From Clostridiales bacterium (GTDB taxonomy: Bacteria; Bacillota; Clostridia; Christensenellales; Aristaeellaceae), in NCBI GenBank assembly GCA_015056365.1, contig SVGM01000009.1, positions 62,001 through 126,000 of the forward strand: 64,000 nucleotides of DNA, read 5' to 3'. The notes beneath the pieces are model-generated. The model was not told where the DNA came from. It worked only from the letters and a program-made list of their open reading frames with translations, and did not search any database. The position numbers were made by a program, and so were the translations under genes. Positions 16,330 to 24,797 of this stretch are shown here, piece after piece (the first letter of the stretch is position 1; each line of letters starts with the position of its first letter).

Positions 16330-16352
16330 CCGTGACGCAACGGGCGTCACGG
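16330..16352. repeat. Dispersed palindrome (copy 1)
   Basis: CCGTGACGC AACGG GCGTCACGG is a 9-bp perfect inverted repeat followed by CTCGCTTGG. The same palindrome with the same flank occurs at 23102-23124. No gene overlaps it. Confidence 0.75.
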
Positions 16353-16448
16353 CTCGCTTGGATCGAATGGGGTTATCCGGGTATGGACTTTGTCGTAACG
16401 CGGCGGATGAGTATGGGTTTGTCTAGAGATGTTCGTGTTTTATTGAAG

Positions 16449-16473
16449 GGAACGTTCATTGCGTTCCTTTTTT
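16449..16473 (+). terminator. Terminator-like hairpin upstream of the GH43 gene
   Basis: GGAACG TTCATTG CGTTCC followed by six T bases. It lies between the repeat cluster and the GH43 promoter. The rest of 16287-16519 holds no gene that I can support. Confidence 0.6.
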
Positions 16474-16519
16474 GTTTACACGATTCATTTTGCTACGGAG
16501 AAATTACGGCAATTGACTC

Positions 16520-16548
16520 TTGACGGGCGAATATCACGCCGCTATCAT
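16520..16548 (+). promoter_or_regulatory. Promoter of the GH43 gene
   Basis: TTGACG and TATCAT are 17 bases apart, 42 bases before the start codon. TATCATGATA overlapping the -10 box is a 10-base palindrome that could serve as an operator. Confidence 0.65.
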
Positions 16549-16589
16549 GATAGATACCAACCATATCCGCACAAAAGGAGAAAATCACT

Positions 16590-17933
16590 ATGCCCAATCC
16601 CATTCTGCCCCTTTGGGAATGCATCCCCGACGGCGAACCCCGCCTTTTCGGCGACCGGATCTATCTCTATGGCTCCCACGACCGCTACGGCGGCACCGAA
16701 TTCTGTGATTACAAACTCAAGGTCTGGTCTGCTTCCATCCACGACTTGAATCGCTGGGTCTGCCACGGCCACAGCTTCCACACCCTGCCGGATACCGACC
16801 ATCCCTCCAGCGTTCCCCATACCGATCATGCGCTCTTCGCCCCCGATGTGGTGGAAAAAGACGGCAAGTACTACCTGTACACCTACATCGTGGGCGCGAA
16901 AGGCTGCGTCAGCGTCAGCGACAAGCCGGAAGGGCCCTTCACCTTCCTGTCCACCTACGACTATGCCCCTGAGGATGGCGGCGACGACGGCATCTTCAAC
17001 GATGTGGGCGTTTTGGTGGATGACGACGGCAAGGTGTACTGCTACTACGGCTTCGAAGGCTCCCACATGAACGAGCTGGATCCGGAAAGCATGTACAAGG
17101 TCATTCCCGGCAGCCTGATCAGCCCGCTGATGGATGCCAGCGAAAACCAACCCATCGAGCGCCGCTTCTACGAGGCCTCCTCCCCCCGCAAGGTGGGCGA
17201 TACCTACTACCTGATCTACTCCCCCCGCAAGGGCAGCCGTCTGGCCTACGCCACTTCGGATTCCCCCACCGGCCCCTTCATTTACCGGGGCTACATCATC
17301 GACAACGGCGTTGATTACCCCGCCGGCAACAACCATGGTTCCATCTGCCAGATCAACGGTCAGTGGTACGTGTTCTACCATCGCATGACCAACAACTCCA
17401 TCACTTCCCGCCGGGCCTGCGTGGAGAAGATCGAAATTCTGCCCGATGGCACCATCCCGCCCGTAGAGATGACCAGTCTGGGCTTTGAGGACTCCCTCAC
17501 CCCCTACGAGCCGGTGAAGGCAGAGATCGCCTGCGTGCTCACCGGTGGCTGCTTTGTCACTGAGAAGGATGTGTTCCGGCGTGTGGTGATGAAGGTGACG
17601 GACGGCTGCGTGTTGGGCTACAAGTACTTCGACTTTGGTCAGGACACCGCCACCAAGACCATGGAATTCGCCATCAAGGTGATCGGCGCAGGCCAGCACG
17701 GCAAGCTGCATGTACTGATTGATGCCCCAACCGAGGAAGCGGGCGGCACCGAGATCGGCGTGGTCACCATCGGCCTGAACGACGGCGTATACCGTGCCCG
17801 TGTCCAGAATGTGACCGGTCGCCATGCCCTGTACCTTGTGGCCGAGATGAATCAGCCCAAGAGCGACTGGATGCGGGACTTCTTCGATGGCAGAGTGATC
17901 TGCGATGTGGAGGAGTTTGTGTTCCTGAAATAA
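16590..17933 (+). CDS. GH43-family glycoside hydrolase with C-terminal CBM6-like domain
   Basis: A 447-residue protein without signal peptide, so it is likely cytoplasmic and acts on imported oligosaccharides. The five-bladed propeller is suggested by PRLFGDRIYLYGSHD near residue 17, FAPDVVEKDGKYYLYT near residue 85 (likely second acidic residue) and FYEASSPRKVGDTYYLIY near residue 195 (likely general-acid Glu). The N-terminal site reads GEPR rather than the usual ADP, so the general base is not certain. Residues of about 315 to 447 form a beta-sandwich-like domain resembling CBM6. AAAAGGAG precedes the ATG. Substrates of this family are arabinosides and xylosides. Confidence 0.82.
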   Translation: MPNPILPLWECIPDGEPRLFGDRIYLYGSHDRYGGTEFCDYKLKVWSASIHDLNRWVCHGHSFHTLPDTDHPSSVPHTDHALFAPDVVEKDGKYYLYTYIVGAKGCVSVSDKPEGPFTFLSTYDYAPEDGGDDGIFNDVGVLVDDDGKVYCYYGFEGSHMNELDPESMYKVIPGSLISPLMDASENQPIERRFYEASSPRKVGDTYYLIYSPRKGSRLAYATSDSPTGPFIYRGYIIDNGVDYPAGNNHGSICQINGQWYVFYHRMTNNSITSRRACVEKIEILPDGTIPPVEMTSLGFEDSLTPYEPVKAEIACVLTGGCFVTEKDVFRRVVMKVTDGCVLGYKYFDFGQDTATKTMEFAIKVIGAGQHGKLHVLIDAPTEEAGGTEIGVVTIGLNDGVYRARVQNVTGRHALYLVAEMNQPKSDWMRDFFDGRVICDVEEFVFLK

Positions 17934-17950
17934 GCCAGAAAACGGAATTT

Positions 17951-17980
17951 GCCCCGGAGAGCGTGCTCTCCGGGGCTTCT
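17951..17980. terminator. Bidirectional terminator between GH43 and trpB
   Basis: GCCCCGGAGAGC GT GCTCTCCGGGGC is a perfect 12-bp stem followed by TTCTCTTTATT. It lies between convergent genes. Confidence 0.85.
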
Positions 17981-17982
17981 CT

Positions 17983-19356
17983 TTATTCCACTTTGGGCAG
18001 CTTTGCCACAGCCGCCGCCAGTTCCTCATCGGTGGGGATGTAGTCGCTCATCTTTCCGTCGTGAAACTTTTCATAGCTCATCATATCAAAGTAGCCGGTG
18101 CCGGTCAAACCGAACAGGATGGTCTTTTCCTCGCCGGTCTCCTTGCAGCGTAGGGCCTCGTCAATAGCCACCCGGATGGCGTGGGAGCTTTCCGGCGCAG
18201 GCAGGATGCCCTCCACCCGGGCAAATGCCTCCGCAGCGGCGAACACATCCGTCTGCGCCACGGAAGTGGCTTCCATCAGGCCGTCATCGTACAGCTGGGA
18301 CAGCGTGGAACTCATGCCGTGGTACCGCAGACCGCCTGCGTGGCTGGGGGAGGGAATGAAGCCGCTGCCGAGGGTGTACATCTTGGCCAGCGGGCACACC
18401 ATGCCGGTATCGCAGTAGTCGTAGGCATACACGCCCCGGGTCAGGCTGGGGCAGGAGGCGGGCTCCACGGCGATGAACCGGTAATCGGCCTCCCCACGGA
18501 GTTTTTCGCCCATAAAGGGAGCGATCAAGCCGCCCAGATTGGAGCCGCCGCCAGCGCAGCCGATGATGATATCCGGCTTCACGCCGTACTTATCCATGGC
18601 GGCCTTAGTTTCCAGACCGATCACCGACTGGTGCAACATCACCTGATTGAGCACGCTGCCCAGCACGTAGCGGTAACACTCGGTTTTCACGGCGGTCTCC
18701 ACCGCCTCGGAGATAGCGCAGCCAAGGCTGCCATTGGTGCCGGGGTGCTCCGCCAGAATTCTGCGGCCCACTTCCGTTTCCATGGAGGGCGAAGGGGTGA
18801 CCGATGCGCCATAGGTGCGCATCACTTCCCGGCGGTAGGGCTTCTGCTCGTAGCTGCACTTGACCATGTACACCTTGCAGTCCAGCCCCAGATAGGCGCA
18901 CGCCATGGACAGCGCCGTGCCCCACTGGCCCGCGCCGGTTTCGGTAGTGACGCCCTTCAGGCCCTGCTGCTTGGCGTAGTAGGCCTGGGCGATGGCGGAG
19001 TTCAATTTATGGCTGCCGGAGGTGTTGTTGCCTTCGAACTTGTAGTAGATTTTGGCGGGGGTCTGGAGCTTCTTTTCCAGACAGTAAGCCCTCACCAGCG
19101 GCGCAGGACGGTACATCTTATAGAAATCCAGAATTTCCTGAGGGATAGGATAGTAGGCGGTATCCGTATCCAGTTCCTGCTTCACCAGTTCCTCGCAGAA
19201 CACACCAGACAATTCCTGCGCCGTCATGGGCTCATGGGTCTGGGGATTCAGCAGGGGCGCGGGCTTGTTTTTCATATCGGCGCGCAGGTTATACCATGCC
19301 TTGGGCATCTCGTTTTCGTCCAGATAGATTTTGTAAGGGATCTGCTTGTTTGCCAT
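17983..19356 (-). CDS. trpB: TrpB2-type tryptophan synthase beta chain (PLP enzyme)
   Basis: A 457-residue PLP enzyme of the TrpB2 (TrpB-like) group, which makes L-tryptophan from indole and serine and is longer than standard TrpB. The PLP lysine is in NNTSGSHKLNSA (about residue 117), the catalytic loop is TETGAGQWG and the phosphate-binding loop is GCAGGGSNLGG. The N-terminal 80 residues (MANKQIPYKIYLDENEMPKAW) are typical of TrpB2. The start at 19356 has AGAGGAGG upstream and lies downstream of the T-box terminator. No trpA or other trp gene is next to it, so it may salvage indole. The tryptophan T-box leader supports the assignment. Confidence 0.92.
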   Translation of the reverse strand: MANKQIPYKIYLDENEMPKAWYNLRADMKNKPAPLLNPQTHEPMTAQELSGVFCEELVKQELDTDTAYYPIPQEILDFYKMYRPAPLVRAYCLEKKLQTPAKIYYKFEGNNTSGSHKLNSAIAQAYYAKQQGLKGVTTETGAGQWGTALSMACAYLGLDCKVYMVKCSYEQKPYRREVMRTYGASVTPSPSMETEVGRRILAEHPGTNGSLGCAISEAVETAVKTECYRYVLGSVLNQVMLHQSVIGLETKAAMDKYGVKPDIIIGCAGGGSNLGGLIAPFMGEKLRGEADYRFIAVEPASCPSLTRGVYAYDYCDTGMVCPLAKMYTLGSGFIPSPSHAGGLRYHGMSSTLSQLYDDGLMEATSVAQTDVFAAAEAFARVEGILPAPESSHAIRVAIDEALRCKETGEEKTILFGLTGTGYFDMMSYEKFHDGKMSDYIPTDEELAAAVAKLPKVE

Positions 19357-19399
19357 GGTTCTGTCCTCCTCTGTTTTTGGTTGCTGAGAGGAAGATTTC

Positions 19400-19694
19400 C
19401 GGTAACAAAAAACCTGTCCCCTCAGACAATGGTTGTCTGCTGGGACAGGATGAATGCTCAAATCCTGCGGTGCCACCCGGCTTGACGTACCCTTTCGGAT
19501 ACGCCCACTTAACGCATACTGACATATGCTGACGGTTGATAACGGAGAGTCCAGCTCCGTCTCACATACTCCGGCCGCGCCGTTTCTGTTTGCCCTCGGA
19601 AGTCCATTCAGTCGCGCATTCTCCGCCGCAATCCCACTATCTGCGGCTCTCTGCAGGAGAAGAGGGGTGGCCTACTCACTCTTCCTCAACGGTT
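19400..19694 (-). promoter_or_regulatory. T-box leader, tryptophan-type (UGG specifier)
   Basis: Reading the minus strand, the leader has all main T-box parts in order. Stem I carries an AGTGAGTA start, an AGAGAG bulge and an apical loop near ATAGTGGGATT. The specifier region is GAATGGAC, placing TGG (Trp; plus-strand 19604-19606) in the decoding position. The T-box sequence GGGTGGCACCGCA is at 19466-19478. A terminator, CCTGTCCC...GGGACAGG followed by TTTTTTGTT, is at 19405-19449. Uncharged tRNA-Trp would stabilise the antiterminator and turn on trpB. The specifier was chosen by eye; the T-box itself is certain. Confidence 0.92.
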
Positions 19695-19700
19695 GACAGA

Positions 19701-19729
19701 ATGATACACCCTCGCTTTAGCGTTGTCAA
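19701..19729 (-). promoter_or_regulatory. Promoter of the T-box/trpB transcript
   Basis: On the minus strand TTGACA and TATCAT are 17 bases apart, placing the transcript start just before stem I of the T-box. Confidence 0.8.
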
Positions 19730-19775
19730 GCGGTGAGGTGAGTTTTTTCGGAAACTGCGGCGGCAACCCCTCCGC

Positions 19776-20147
19776 TTACGATTCGCCAGTAAGCAGACCC
19801 GTGGCCGCCAGTTCTCTGTCGATCCACTCAGGCGAGTAAAACGCCGTGCGGGCATCGTACTGATAGTCCTCATGCACCTGTGCGCCGGGCTTTTCATCCT
19901 CGGTATAGACCAGCGTTACCTTCTCGCCGTCCTCAATGGCGTACCAGCGGTAATACCGATTTTCGTGGAGCCGGTCGTAGGAGTCAAAGCAGGGAAAACG
20001 CTCCTGGAAATACAGCACCCTGCGGCCAAAGGTATCCCGGTACACCGGCACCTTGTACCCCCGATAGAGCACCCCGTCCAGTTCCCCTTCCTTCTTTGCC
20101 CTGAGCTGCGCTGCCGTCAGATAGGGTTTGCCTGCTGCGATGAACAT
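19776..20147 (-). CDS. Conserved hypothetical protein, 123 residues
   Basis: A 123-residue soluble protein rich in Tyr, Arg and Glu, with no signal peptide, membrane segment or recognised motif. Segments such as [20 protein letters not shown] suggest a compact beta-rich fold. GTGGAG lies 5 bases before the ATG. It stands alone between the T-box promoter and the rpsB promoter. Codon use resembles its neighbours and no other strand offers a better gene. Function unknown. Confidence 0.6.
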   Translation of the reverse strand: MFIAAGKPYLTAAQLRAKKEGELDGVLYRGYKVPVYRDTFGRRVLYFQERFPCFDSYDRLHENRYYRWYAIEDGEKVTLVYTEDEKPGAQVHEDYQYDARTAFYSPEWIDRELAATGLLTGES

Positions 20148-20269
20148 GTCTCCACGCCCCTTTCGGATAAATTGGTGGGTATCTTAGCACAGAAATCACA
20201 CGCCTTCAAGCACTGTTTTTCTCTCGCATCTTTTTTTGCCGCTTTTCCCCAAAAAACCACTCCGACCCC

Positions 20270-20298
20270 TTGCACATGCCACGGGGTTGTGCTATACT
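20270..20298 (+). promoter_or_regulatory. Promoter of rpsB-tsf
   Basis: TTGCAC and TATACT are 17 bases apart. The resulting leader is about 100 nt and contains GCCGCCCGATGGCGGTGGC, a small hairpin that might take part in ribosomal-protein feedback; this role is a guess. Confidence 0.7.
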
Positions 20299-20402
20299 TC
20301 TACCCGATTACGCACCTTTGCGGTTCGCATGCTTGTGCCGCCCGATGGCGGTGGCTGTGCGGTGTGACCCAAGGGGTGGAAAAAACAAGGAGGAAACCCA
20401 AA

Positions 20403-21143
20403 ATGGCAGTTATCTCTATGAAGCAGCTCCTGGAAGCGGGCGTGCACTTCGGTCACCAGACCCGCCGCTGGAACCCCAAAATGGCTCAGTACATCTTCAC
20501 CGAGCGCAACGGTATCTACATCATCGACCTGCAGAAGACCGTCCGCAAGGCCGACGAAGCCTATAACTTCGTTCGTGACCTGGCCATGGAAGGCAAGAGC
20601 ATCCTGTTCGTCGGCACCAAGAAGCAGGCTCAGGAATCCATCGCTTCCGAGGCTCAGCGCTGCAACATGTACTACGTCAACAACCGCTGGCTGGGCGGCA
20701 TGCTGACCAACTTCCGCACCATCCGTACCCGCGTGGAGCGCCTGAACCAGATCGACAAGATGGAAGCCAACGGCCAGTTCGAGCTGCTGCCCAAGAAGGA
20801 AGTTATCAAGCTGCAGCACGAGCGCGAAAAGCTGGAAGCCAACCTGGGCGGCATCCGTGAGATGAAGAAGCTCCCCGGTGCCCTGTTCGTGGTTGACCCC
20901 CGCAAGGAGCACATCGCCGTGGCCGAGGCCCGCGCCCTGAACATCCCGATCGTTGCTATCGTTGACACCAACTGCGATCCCGACGAGATCGACTACGTCA
21001 TCCCCGGCAATGACGACGCTATCCGCGCTGTCAAGCTGATCGCCGGCAAGCTGGCCGACGCTGTGCTGGAAGGTAAGCAGGGCGAGCAGGATGCTGCTAA
21101 CGAAGCCGCTCCCGAAGAGGAAGCCGCCAAGGTGGAAGAATAA
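20403..21143 (+). CDS. rpsB: 30S ribosomal protein S2
   Basis: A 246-residue ribosomal protein of the small subunit. [27 protein letters not shown] at the start and [44 protein letters not shown] in the middle are diagnostic. The acidic tail [19 protein letters not shown] is usual. The start at 20403 follows AAGGAGGAAACCCAAA; the ORF-track start at 19872 is far upstream of the promoter. It is followed by tsf after 85 bases, the common rpsB-tsf arrangement. Confidence 0.97.
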   Translation: MAVISMKQLLEAGVHFGHQTRRWNPKMAQYIFTERNGIYIIDLQKTVRKADEAYNFVRDLAMEGKSILFVGTKKQAQESIASEAQRCNMYYVNNRWLGGMLTNFRTIRTRVERLNQIDKMEANGQFELLPKKEVIKLQHEREKLEANLGGIREMKKLPGALFVVDPRKEHIAVAEARALNIPIVAIVDTNCDPDEIDYVIPGNDDAIRAVKLIAGKLADAVLEGKQGEQDAANEAAPEEEAAKVEE

Positions 21144-21228
21144 TTCCAAGCGAAACTTTTACATACAGGTACGGGCGCAGGCAACTGCGCCCTGCCCCGA
21201 CTGATTGAGAAAAGGAGCGAGAATTCCT

Positions 21229-22170
21229 ATGGCCAACATTACTTCTCAGATGGTTAAGGAACTGCGTGAAATGACCCAGGCCGGCATGATGGACTGCAAG
21301 AAGGCTCTGGTTGAAGCCGATGGCGATATGGACAAGGCCGTTGAGTGGCTGCGCGAGAAGGGTCTCGCCGCCGCCGCCAAGAAGGCTGGCCGTATTGCTG
21401 CCGAAGGCGTTGTCGCCAGCTACGTTTCCGAAGACGCCAAGATCGGCGTTGTGGTGGAAGTCAACTGCGAAACCGACTTCGTTGCCAAGACTGACAACTT
21501 CATCAACTTCTCCAAGAACGTTGCCAAGCACATCGCTGCTGCCAACCCCGCTGACGTTGATGAGCTGATGAATCAGAAGTTCGTGGACGACGAGAGCAAG
21601 ACCATCACCGACCTGGTGAGCGACGCTACCGTGTCCATCGGCGAAAAGATCTCCATCCGCCGCTTCGCCCGCTACGAAGTGGAAGCCGGCGCTGTGGAAA
21701 CCTACATCCACATGGGCGGCAAGATCGGCGTTCTGCTGCAGGTTGCCAACGACAACGCTGACTCCCTGACCAACGACGCCTTCAAGGCTTTCTATCACGA
21801 TGTGGCTCTGCAGATCGCTGCTGCCCGTCCCACCTACGTGCGCCCCGAAGAAGTGCCCGCCGAGACCCTGGAGAACGAGCGCAAGATCCTCCGCGCCCAG
21901 GCGATGGAAGAAGGCAAGCCCGAAGATATCGCCAACCGCATGGTGGAAGGCCGTATCAAGAAGTACTACAAGGAAGTCTGCCTGCTGGAGCAGCCCTTCG
22001 TCAAGGATGGCGACAAGAGCATCAAGCAGGTCATGACCGAGACCGCCAAGGCCATCGGCGCCAACCTGGATCTGGTCAAGTTCGAGCGTTTCGAGCGCGG
22101 CGAAGGCATCGAGAAGCGCAAGGACAACTTCGCTGAAGAAATCGCTGCCCAGATGGCTGCCATGAAGTAA
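21229..22170 (+). CDS. tsf: Elongation factor Ts
   Basis: A 313-residue nucleotide exchange factor for EF-Tu. The N-terminal UBA-like domain [27 protein letters not shown] is diagnostic, followed by [17 protein letters not shown] and the core domains to about residue 290. AAAGGAGCG lies 9 bases before the ATG at 21229. A hairpin terminator directly after the stop ends most transcription from rpsB. Confidence 0.97.
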   Translation: MANITSQMVKELREMTQAGMMDCKKALVEADGDMDKAVEWLREKGLAAAAKKAGRIAAEGVVASYVSEDAKIGVVVEVNCETDFVAKTDNFINFSKNVAKHIAAANPADVDELMNQKFVDDESKTITDLVSDATVSIGEKISIRRFARYEVEAGAVETYIHMGGKIGVLLQVANDNADSLTNDAFKAFYHDVALQIAAARPTYVRPEEVPAETLENERKILRAQAMEEGKPEDIANRMVEGRIKKYYKEVCLLEQPFVKDGDKSIKQVMTETAKAIGANLDLVKFERFERGEGIEKRKDNFAEEIAAQMAAMK

Positions 22171-22210
22171 TTCAACCCCATCGGTTTCAACGGTCAGGCA
22201 TTGACCTTGT

Positions 22211-22241
22211 GGCACGCAGGCTTTGCCTGCGTGCCTTTTTT
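22211..22241 (+). terminator. Terminator after tsf
   Basis: GGCACGCAGG CTTTG CCTGCGTGCC followed by TTTTTT. It lies only 20 bases before the pyrH start, so pyrH may be expressed partly by read-through. Confidence 0.85.
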
Positions 22242-22260
22242 CGACGAAAGGAAGGATAGC

Positions 22261-22974
22261 ATGCCTGTAACCTACAAACGCGTCATCCTCAAGCTCAGCG
22301 GCGAGGCCCTGGGCGAAAACGGCAAGGGTTTCTGTCACGAAAAATTCGAAGAAGCTGCCAAAATGCTCATCGACATCCAGAAAACCGGCGTGGAGCTGGC
22401 TGTGGTCATTGGCGGCGGCAACGTGTGGCGCGGCCGCCGTGGTGCCGCCATGCGCATGGGTACCGTCGCTGCCGACCAGATGGGCATGCTGGGCACCCTG
22501 CAGAACTGCCTCTATATGCGGGACACCCTCGCCCACATGGGTGCGAAGGCCGTCGTCATGACCGCTGTGGATATGCCCCGCTTTGCCGAGCCCTACAACA
22601 CCGTCAAGGCGCTGGATCTGCTCGCTCAGGGCCACATCGTGCTCTTTGCCTGCGGCATCGGCAGCCCCTGCTTCTCCACCGATACCACCGTGGTGCTCCG
22701 CGGCATCGAGCTGGAATGCGATGCCCTCCTGATGGCCAAGAACATCGACGGCGTCTACACCGCCGACCCCAACGTGGATCCCACCGCCACCCTCATTCCC
22801 GATATTTCCTACGCCGAAGCCGCCGCCCGTGACCTGCGCGTCATGGACGCCGCCGCCTTCAGCCTGCTCCGGGAAAACAACGTGCCCCAGCTCCGCGTTT
22901 TCGGCCTCCAGCCTGCGGAGAACATCATCAAAGTCCTGAACGGGGACACCATGGGCACCGTGCTGCATCCGTAA
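22261..22974 (+). CDS. pyrH: UMP kinase
   Basis: A 237-residue cytoplasmic kinase that phosphorylates UMP to UDP. KRVILKLSGEALGE at the N-terminus, VIGGGNVWRGRRGA, DQMGMLGTLQNCLYM and MAKNIDGVYTADPN are the family motifs. The start at 22261 follows GAAAGGAAGG. It is in the usual rpsB-tsf-pyrH context, but the expected next gene frr (ribosome recycling factor) is not present; an array of hairpins follows instead. Confidence 0.96.
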   Translation: MPVTYKRVILKLSGEALGENGKGFCHEKFEEAAKMLIDIQKTGVELAVVIGGGNVWRGRRGAAMRMGTVAADQMGMLGTLQNCLYMRDTLAHMGAKAVVMTAVDMPRFAEPYNTVKALDLLAQGHIVLFACGIGSPCFSTDTTVVLRGIELECDALLMAKNIDGVYTADPNVDPTATLIPDISYAEAAARDLRVMDAAAFSLLRENNVPQLRVFGLQPAENIIKVLNGDTMGTVLHP

Positions 22975-22987
22975 CCAAGGCCAACGG

Positions 22988-23062
22988 CAGGGGTTCCACC
23001 CCTGCACCCCGCAAGGGGCTGAGCCCCTTGACCCGCTCTTTGCGCCCATTTCATGGGCGCAA
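22988..23062 (+). repeat. GC-rich three-hairpin repeat element (copy 1)
   Basis: Three consecutive perfect hairpins: CAGGGG-TTCCA-CCCCTG (22988-23004), CAAGGGG-CTGAG-CCCCTTG (23012-23030) and TTGCGCCCAT-TTC-ATGGGCGCAA (23040-23062). The same three hairpins in the same order occur on the minus strand at 32449-32527, so this is a dispersed element and not a simple terminator. Confidence 0.8.
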
Positions 23063-23101
23063 GGGGTGGCTATAATTTGTTTCAGGACTGCTCTCAGACC
23101 G

Positions 23102-23124
23102 CCGTGACACGACGGGTGTCACGG
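23102..23124. repeat. Dispersed palindrome (copy 2)
   Basis: CCGTGACAC GACGG GTGTCACGG followed by CTCGCTTGG; the partner of the palindrome at 16330-16352, with two compensating changes inside the stem (C/G to T/A pairs). Confidence 0.75.
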
Positions 23125-23220
23125 CTCGCTTGGGTGATGTGATTCTTTCGGTAGCAACCTACATATCGCCGCTAAATTGCCCAAGTTACTTTCAAATCTG
23201 TATCCCCCATCGCCACACCC

Positions 23221-23305
23221 TTGTCCGCATGAAATGCGGACAATATCAGGATTCTTAAGGAACGAAGTTCCTTAAGCGGAGGGCGTGGGAGGCAGAGCCT
23301 CCCAC
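23221..23305. repeat. Three further perfect hairpins before the MATE gene
   Basis: TTGTCCGCAT-GAA-ATGCGGACAA (23221-23243), CTTAAGGAAC-GAA-GTTCCTTAAG (23254-23276) and GTGGGAGGC-AGA-GCCTCCCAC (23285-23305) are perfect stems of 9 to 10 bp with three-base loops. No gene is seen in 22975-23330; the stretch is made almost entirely of such hairpins. Confidence 0.8.
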
Positions 23306-23330
23306 CATCACCCCCCTCAGAAAGGAAATT

Positions 23331-24767
23331 ATGCTCAAGAAGATTCAAGCTTTGTTTGCCCCCCGGGATCTGACGGTGGGCAAGCCCATGAGCGGGATTG
23401 CTATGTTTGCCGTTCCGCTGCTCATCGGTAATTTAGCGCAGCAGATGTACAACACCGTTGACGCCATCGTGGTGGGTCAGTATGTAGGCGACGCTGCGCT
23501 GGGCGCAGTAGGTCTGGGCGGCGCAGTGCTGAACCTGATCCTGGTGTTGTTCATGGGCATCTCCACCGGCGCGACCATTGTAGTCAGCCAGTATTTCGGC
23601 GCAAAAGACCGGGAACGTCTCAGCCACGCGGTGGGTACCACCATTACCCTCACCGTCATCAGCGGCATTATCATGTCCGTTGTGGGCATGCTTTTGAGCC
23701 GTCCGCTGCTGAAGCTGCTGGGCACTTCCGACGCCATGATCGGTCTGGCCACGGATTATCTGGTCATCATCATGCTGGGTCTGATGGGCAATGGTCTGTA
23801 CAACATTTTGAGCGGCGTGATGCGCGGTCTGGGCGACTCCACCAGCCCGCTGATCTATCTGCTGGTGGCTTGCGGCCTGAACATCGTGCTGGATCTTCTG
23901 TTTGTTGCCGTTTTTGGCATGACCACCGACGGCGTGGCATGGGCGACCATCATCGCGCAGGCAGTCTCTGGTTCGCTGTGCGTCATCAAGCTGTGCAAGA
24001 TGAAGAACCTGCTGGATCTGAACCGACAAACTCTGCGGCTGGACAAACCCATCGTACGACGAGTGGTAAAGCTGGGCGTACCTGCGGGCATGACCCAAAT
24101 GATCTTCGCCCTGTCCAATATTCTGGTGCAGTCCCTGACTACCTCTCTGGGCGATAACGTGGTCACCGCCACCACTGCCATCATGCGCGTGGACGGCTTT
24201 GCCATGATGCCCAACTTTACCTTCGGCATTGCTGCTACCACCTTTACTGGTCAAAACATCGGTGCTCGACGATGGGATCGCGTCAAGCAGGGCGCAAAAG
24301 CCACGCTGATCCTTGCCGTTGGCACGGCCACTGTGCTGGTGGTCGGCATTCTGCTCTTCGGACGCAACCTGATGCAGGTATTCACCTCCACCCCCGAGAT
24401 CGTGGAACTGGGCGTGAGCATGATGCGCCTGCTGGCTGTGGGCTACATCGCCTTTGCCGTCACCCAGACGCTGCAGGGCGTAATGCGTGGCTGCGGCGAG
24501 ACGGTTGTTCCCATGTGGATCAGCATTATCGTGACGGTAATCATCCGCATGCCGCTGGCCTATCTGTGGGCGCATCTGACCAAGAGCCCCGCATGGCCCA
24601 ACGGCGATCCCACCTGCCTCTACGGCTCTCTGCTGATCGCCTGGTGCTCCGGCTGCCTGCTGACCACCCTGTTCTATGTAAAGGGCAAATGGCGCAAGCG
24701 CACCAAGAAAGCCCTCACCGAAGAAAATGACGAAAACGAGCTGGATGAAACCATCCAGCCTGCCTGA
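23331..24767 (+). CDS. MATE family multidrug/organic cation exporter
   Basis: A 478-residue membrane protein with twelve predicted helices in two six-helix halves. FAVPLLIGNLAQQMYNTVDAIVVGQYVG at the start and LGVPAGMTQMIFALSNILVQ at the start of the second half are the paired MATE repeats (NorM/DinF type). It exports drugs or metabolites in exchange for sodium or protons. It ends in an acidic cytoplasmic tail (EENDENELDE). AAAGGAAATT precedes the ATG. argS follows after 30 bases, so the two are probably cotranscribed. Confidence 0.93.
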   Translation: MLKKIQALFAPRDLTVGKPMSGIAMFAVPLLIGNLAQQMYNTVDAIVVGQYVGDAALGAVGLGGAVLNLILVLFMGISTGATIVVSQYFGAKDRERLSHAVGTTITLTVISGIIMSVVGMLLSRPLLKLLGTSDAMIGLATDYLVIIMLGLMGNGLYNILSGVMRGLGDSTSPLIYLLVACGLNIVLDLLFVAVFGMTTDGVAWATIIAQAVSGSLCVIKLCKMKNLLDLNRQTLRLDKPIVRRVVKLGVPAGMTQMIFALSNILVQSLTTSLGDNVVTATTAIMRVDGFAMMPNFTFGIAATTFTGQNIGARRWDRVKQGAKATLILAVGTATVLVVGILLFGRNLMQVFTSTPEIVELGVSMMRLLAVGYIAFAVTQTLQGVMRGCGETVVPMWISIIVTVIIRMPLAYLWAHLTKSPAWPNGDPTCLYGSLLIAWCSGCLLTTLFYVKGKWRKRTKKALTEENDENELDETIQPA

Positions 24768-24797
24768 TACAACCTTTGACGAAGGGAGCAACCAACC

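Noticed and set aside
21097-23049. 650-residue minus-strand ORF
   Set aside because: Antisense to tsf and pyrH; Gly/His/Val-rich shadow.
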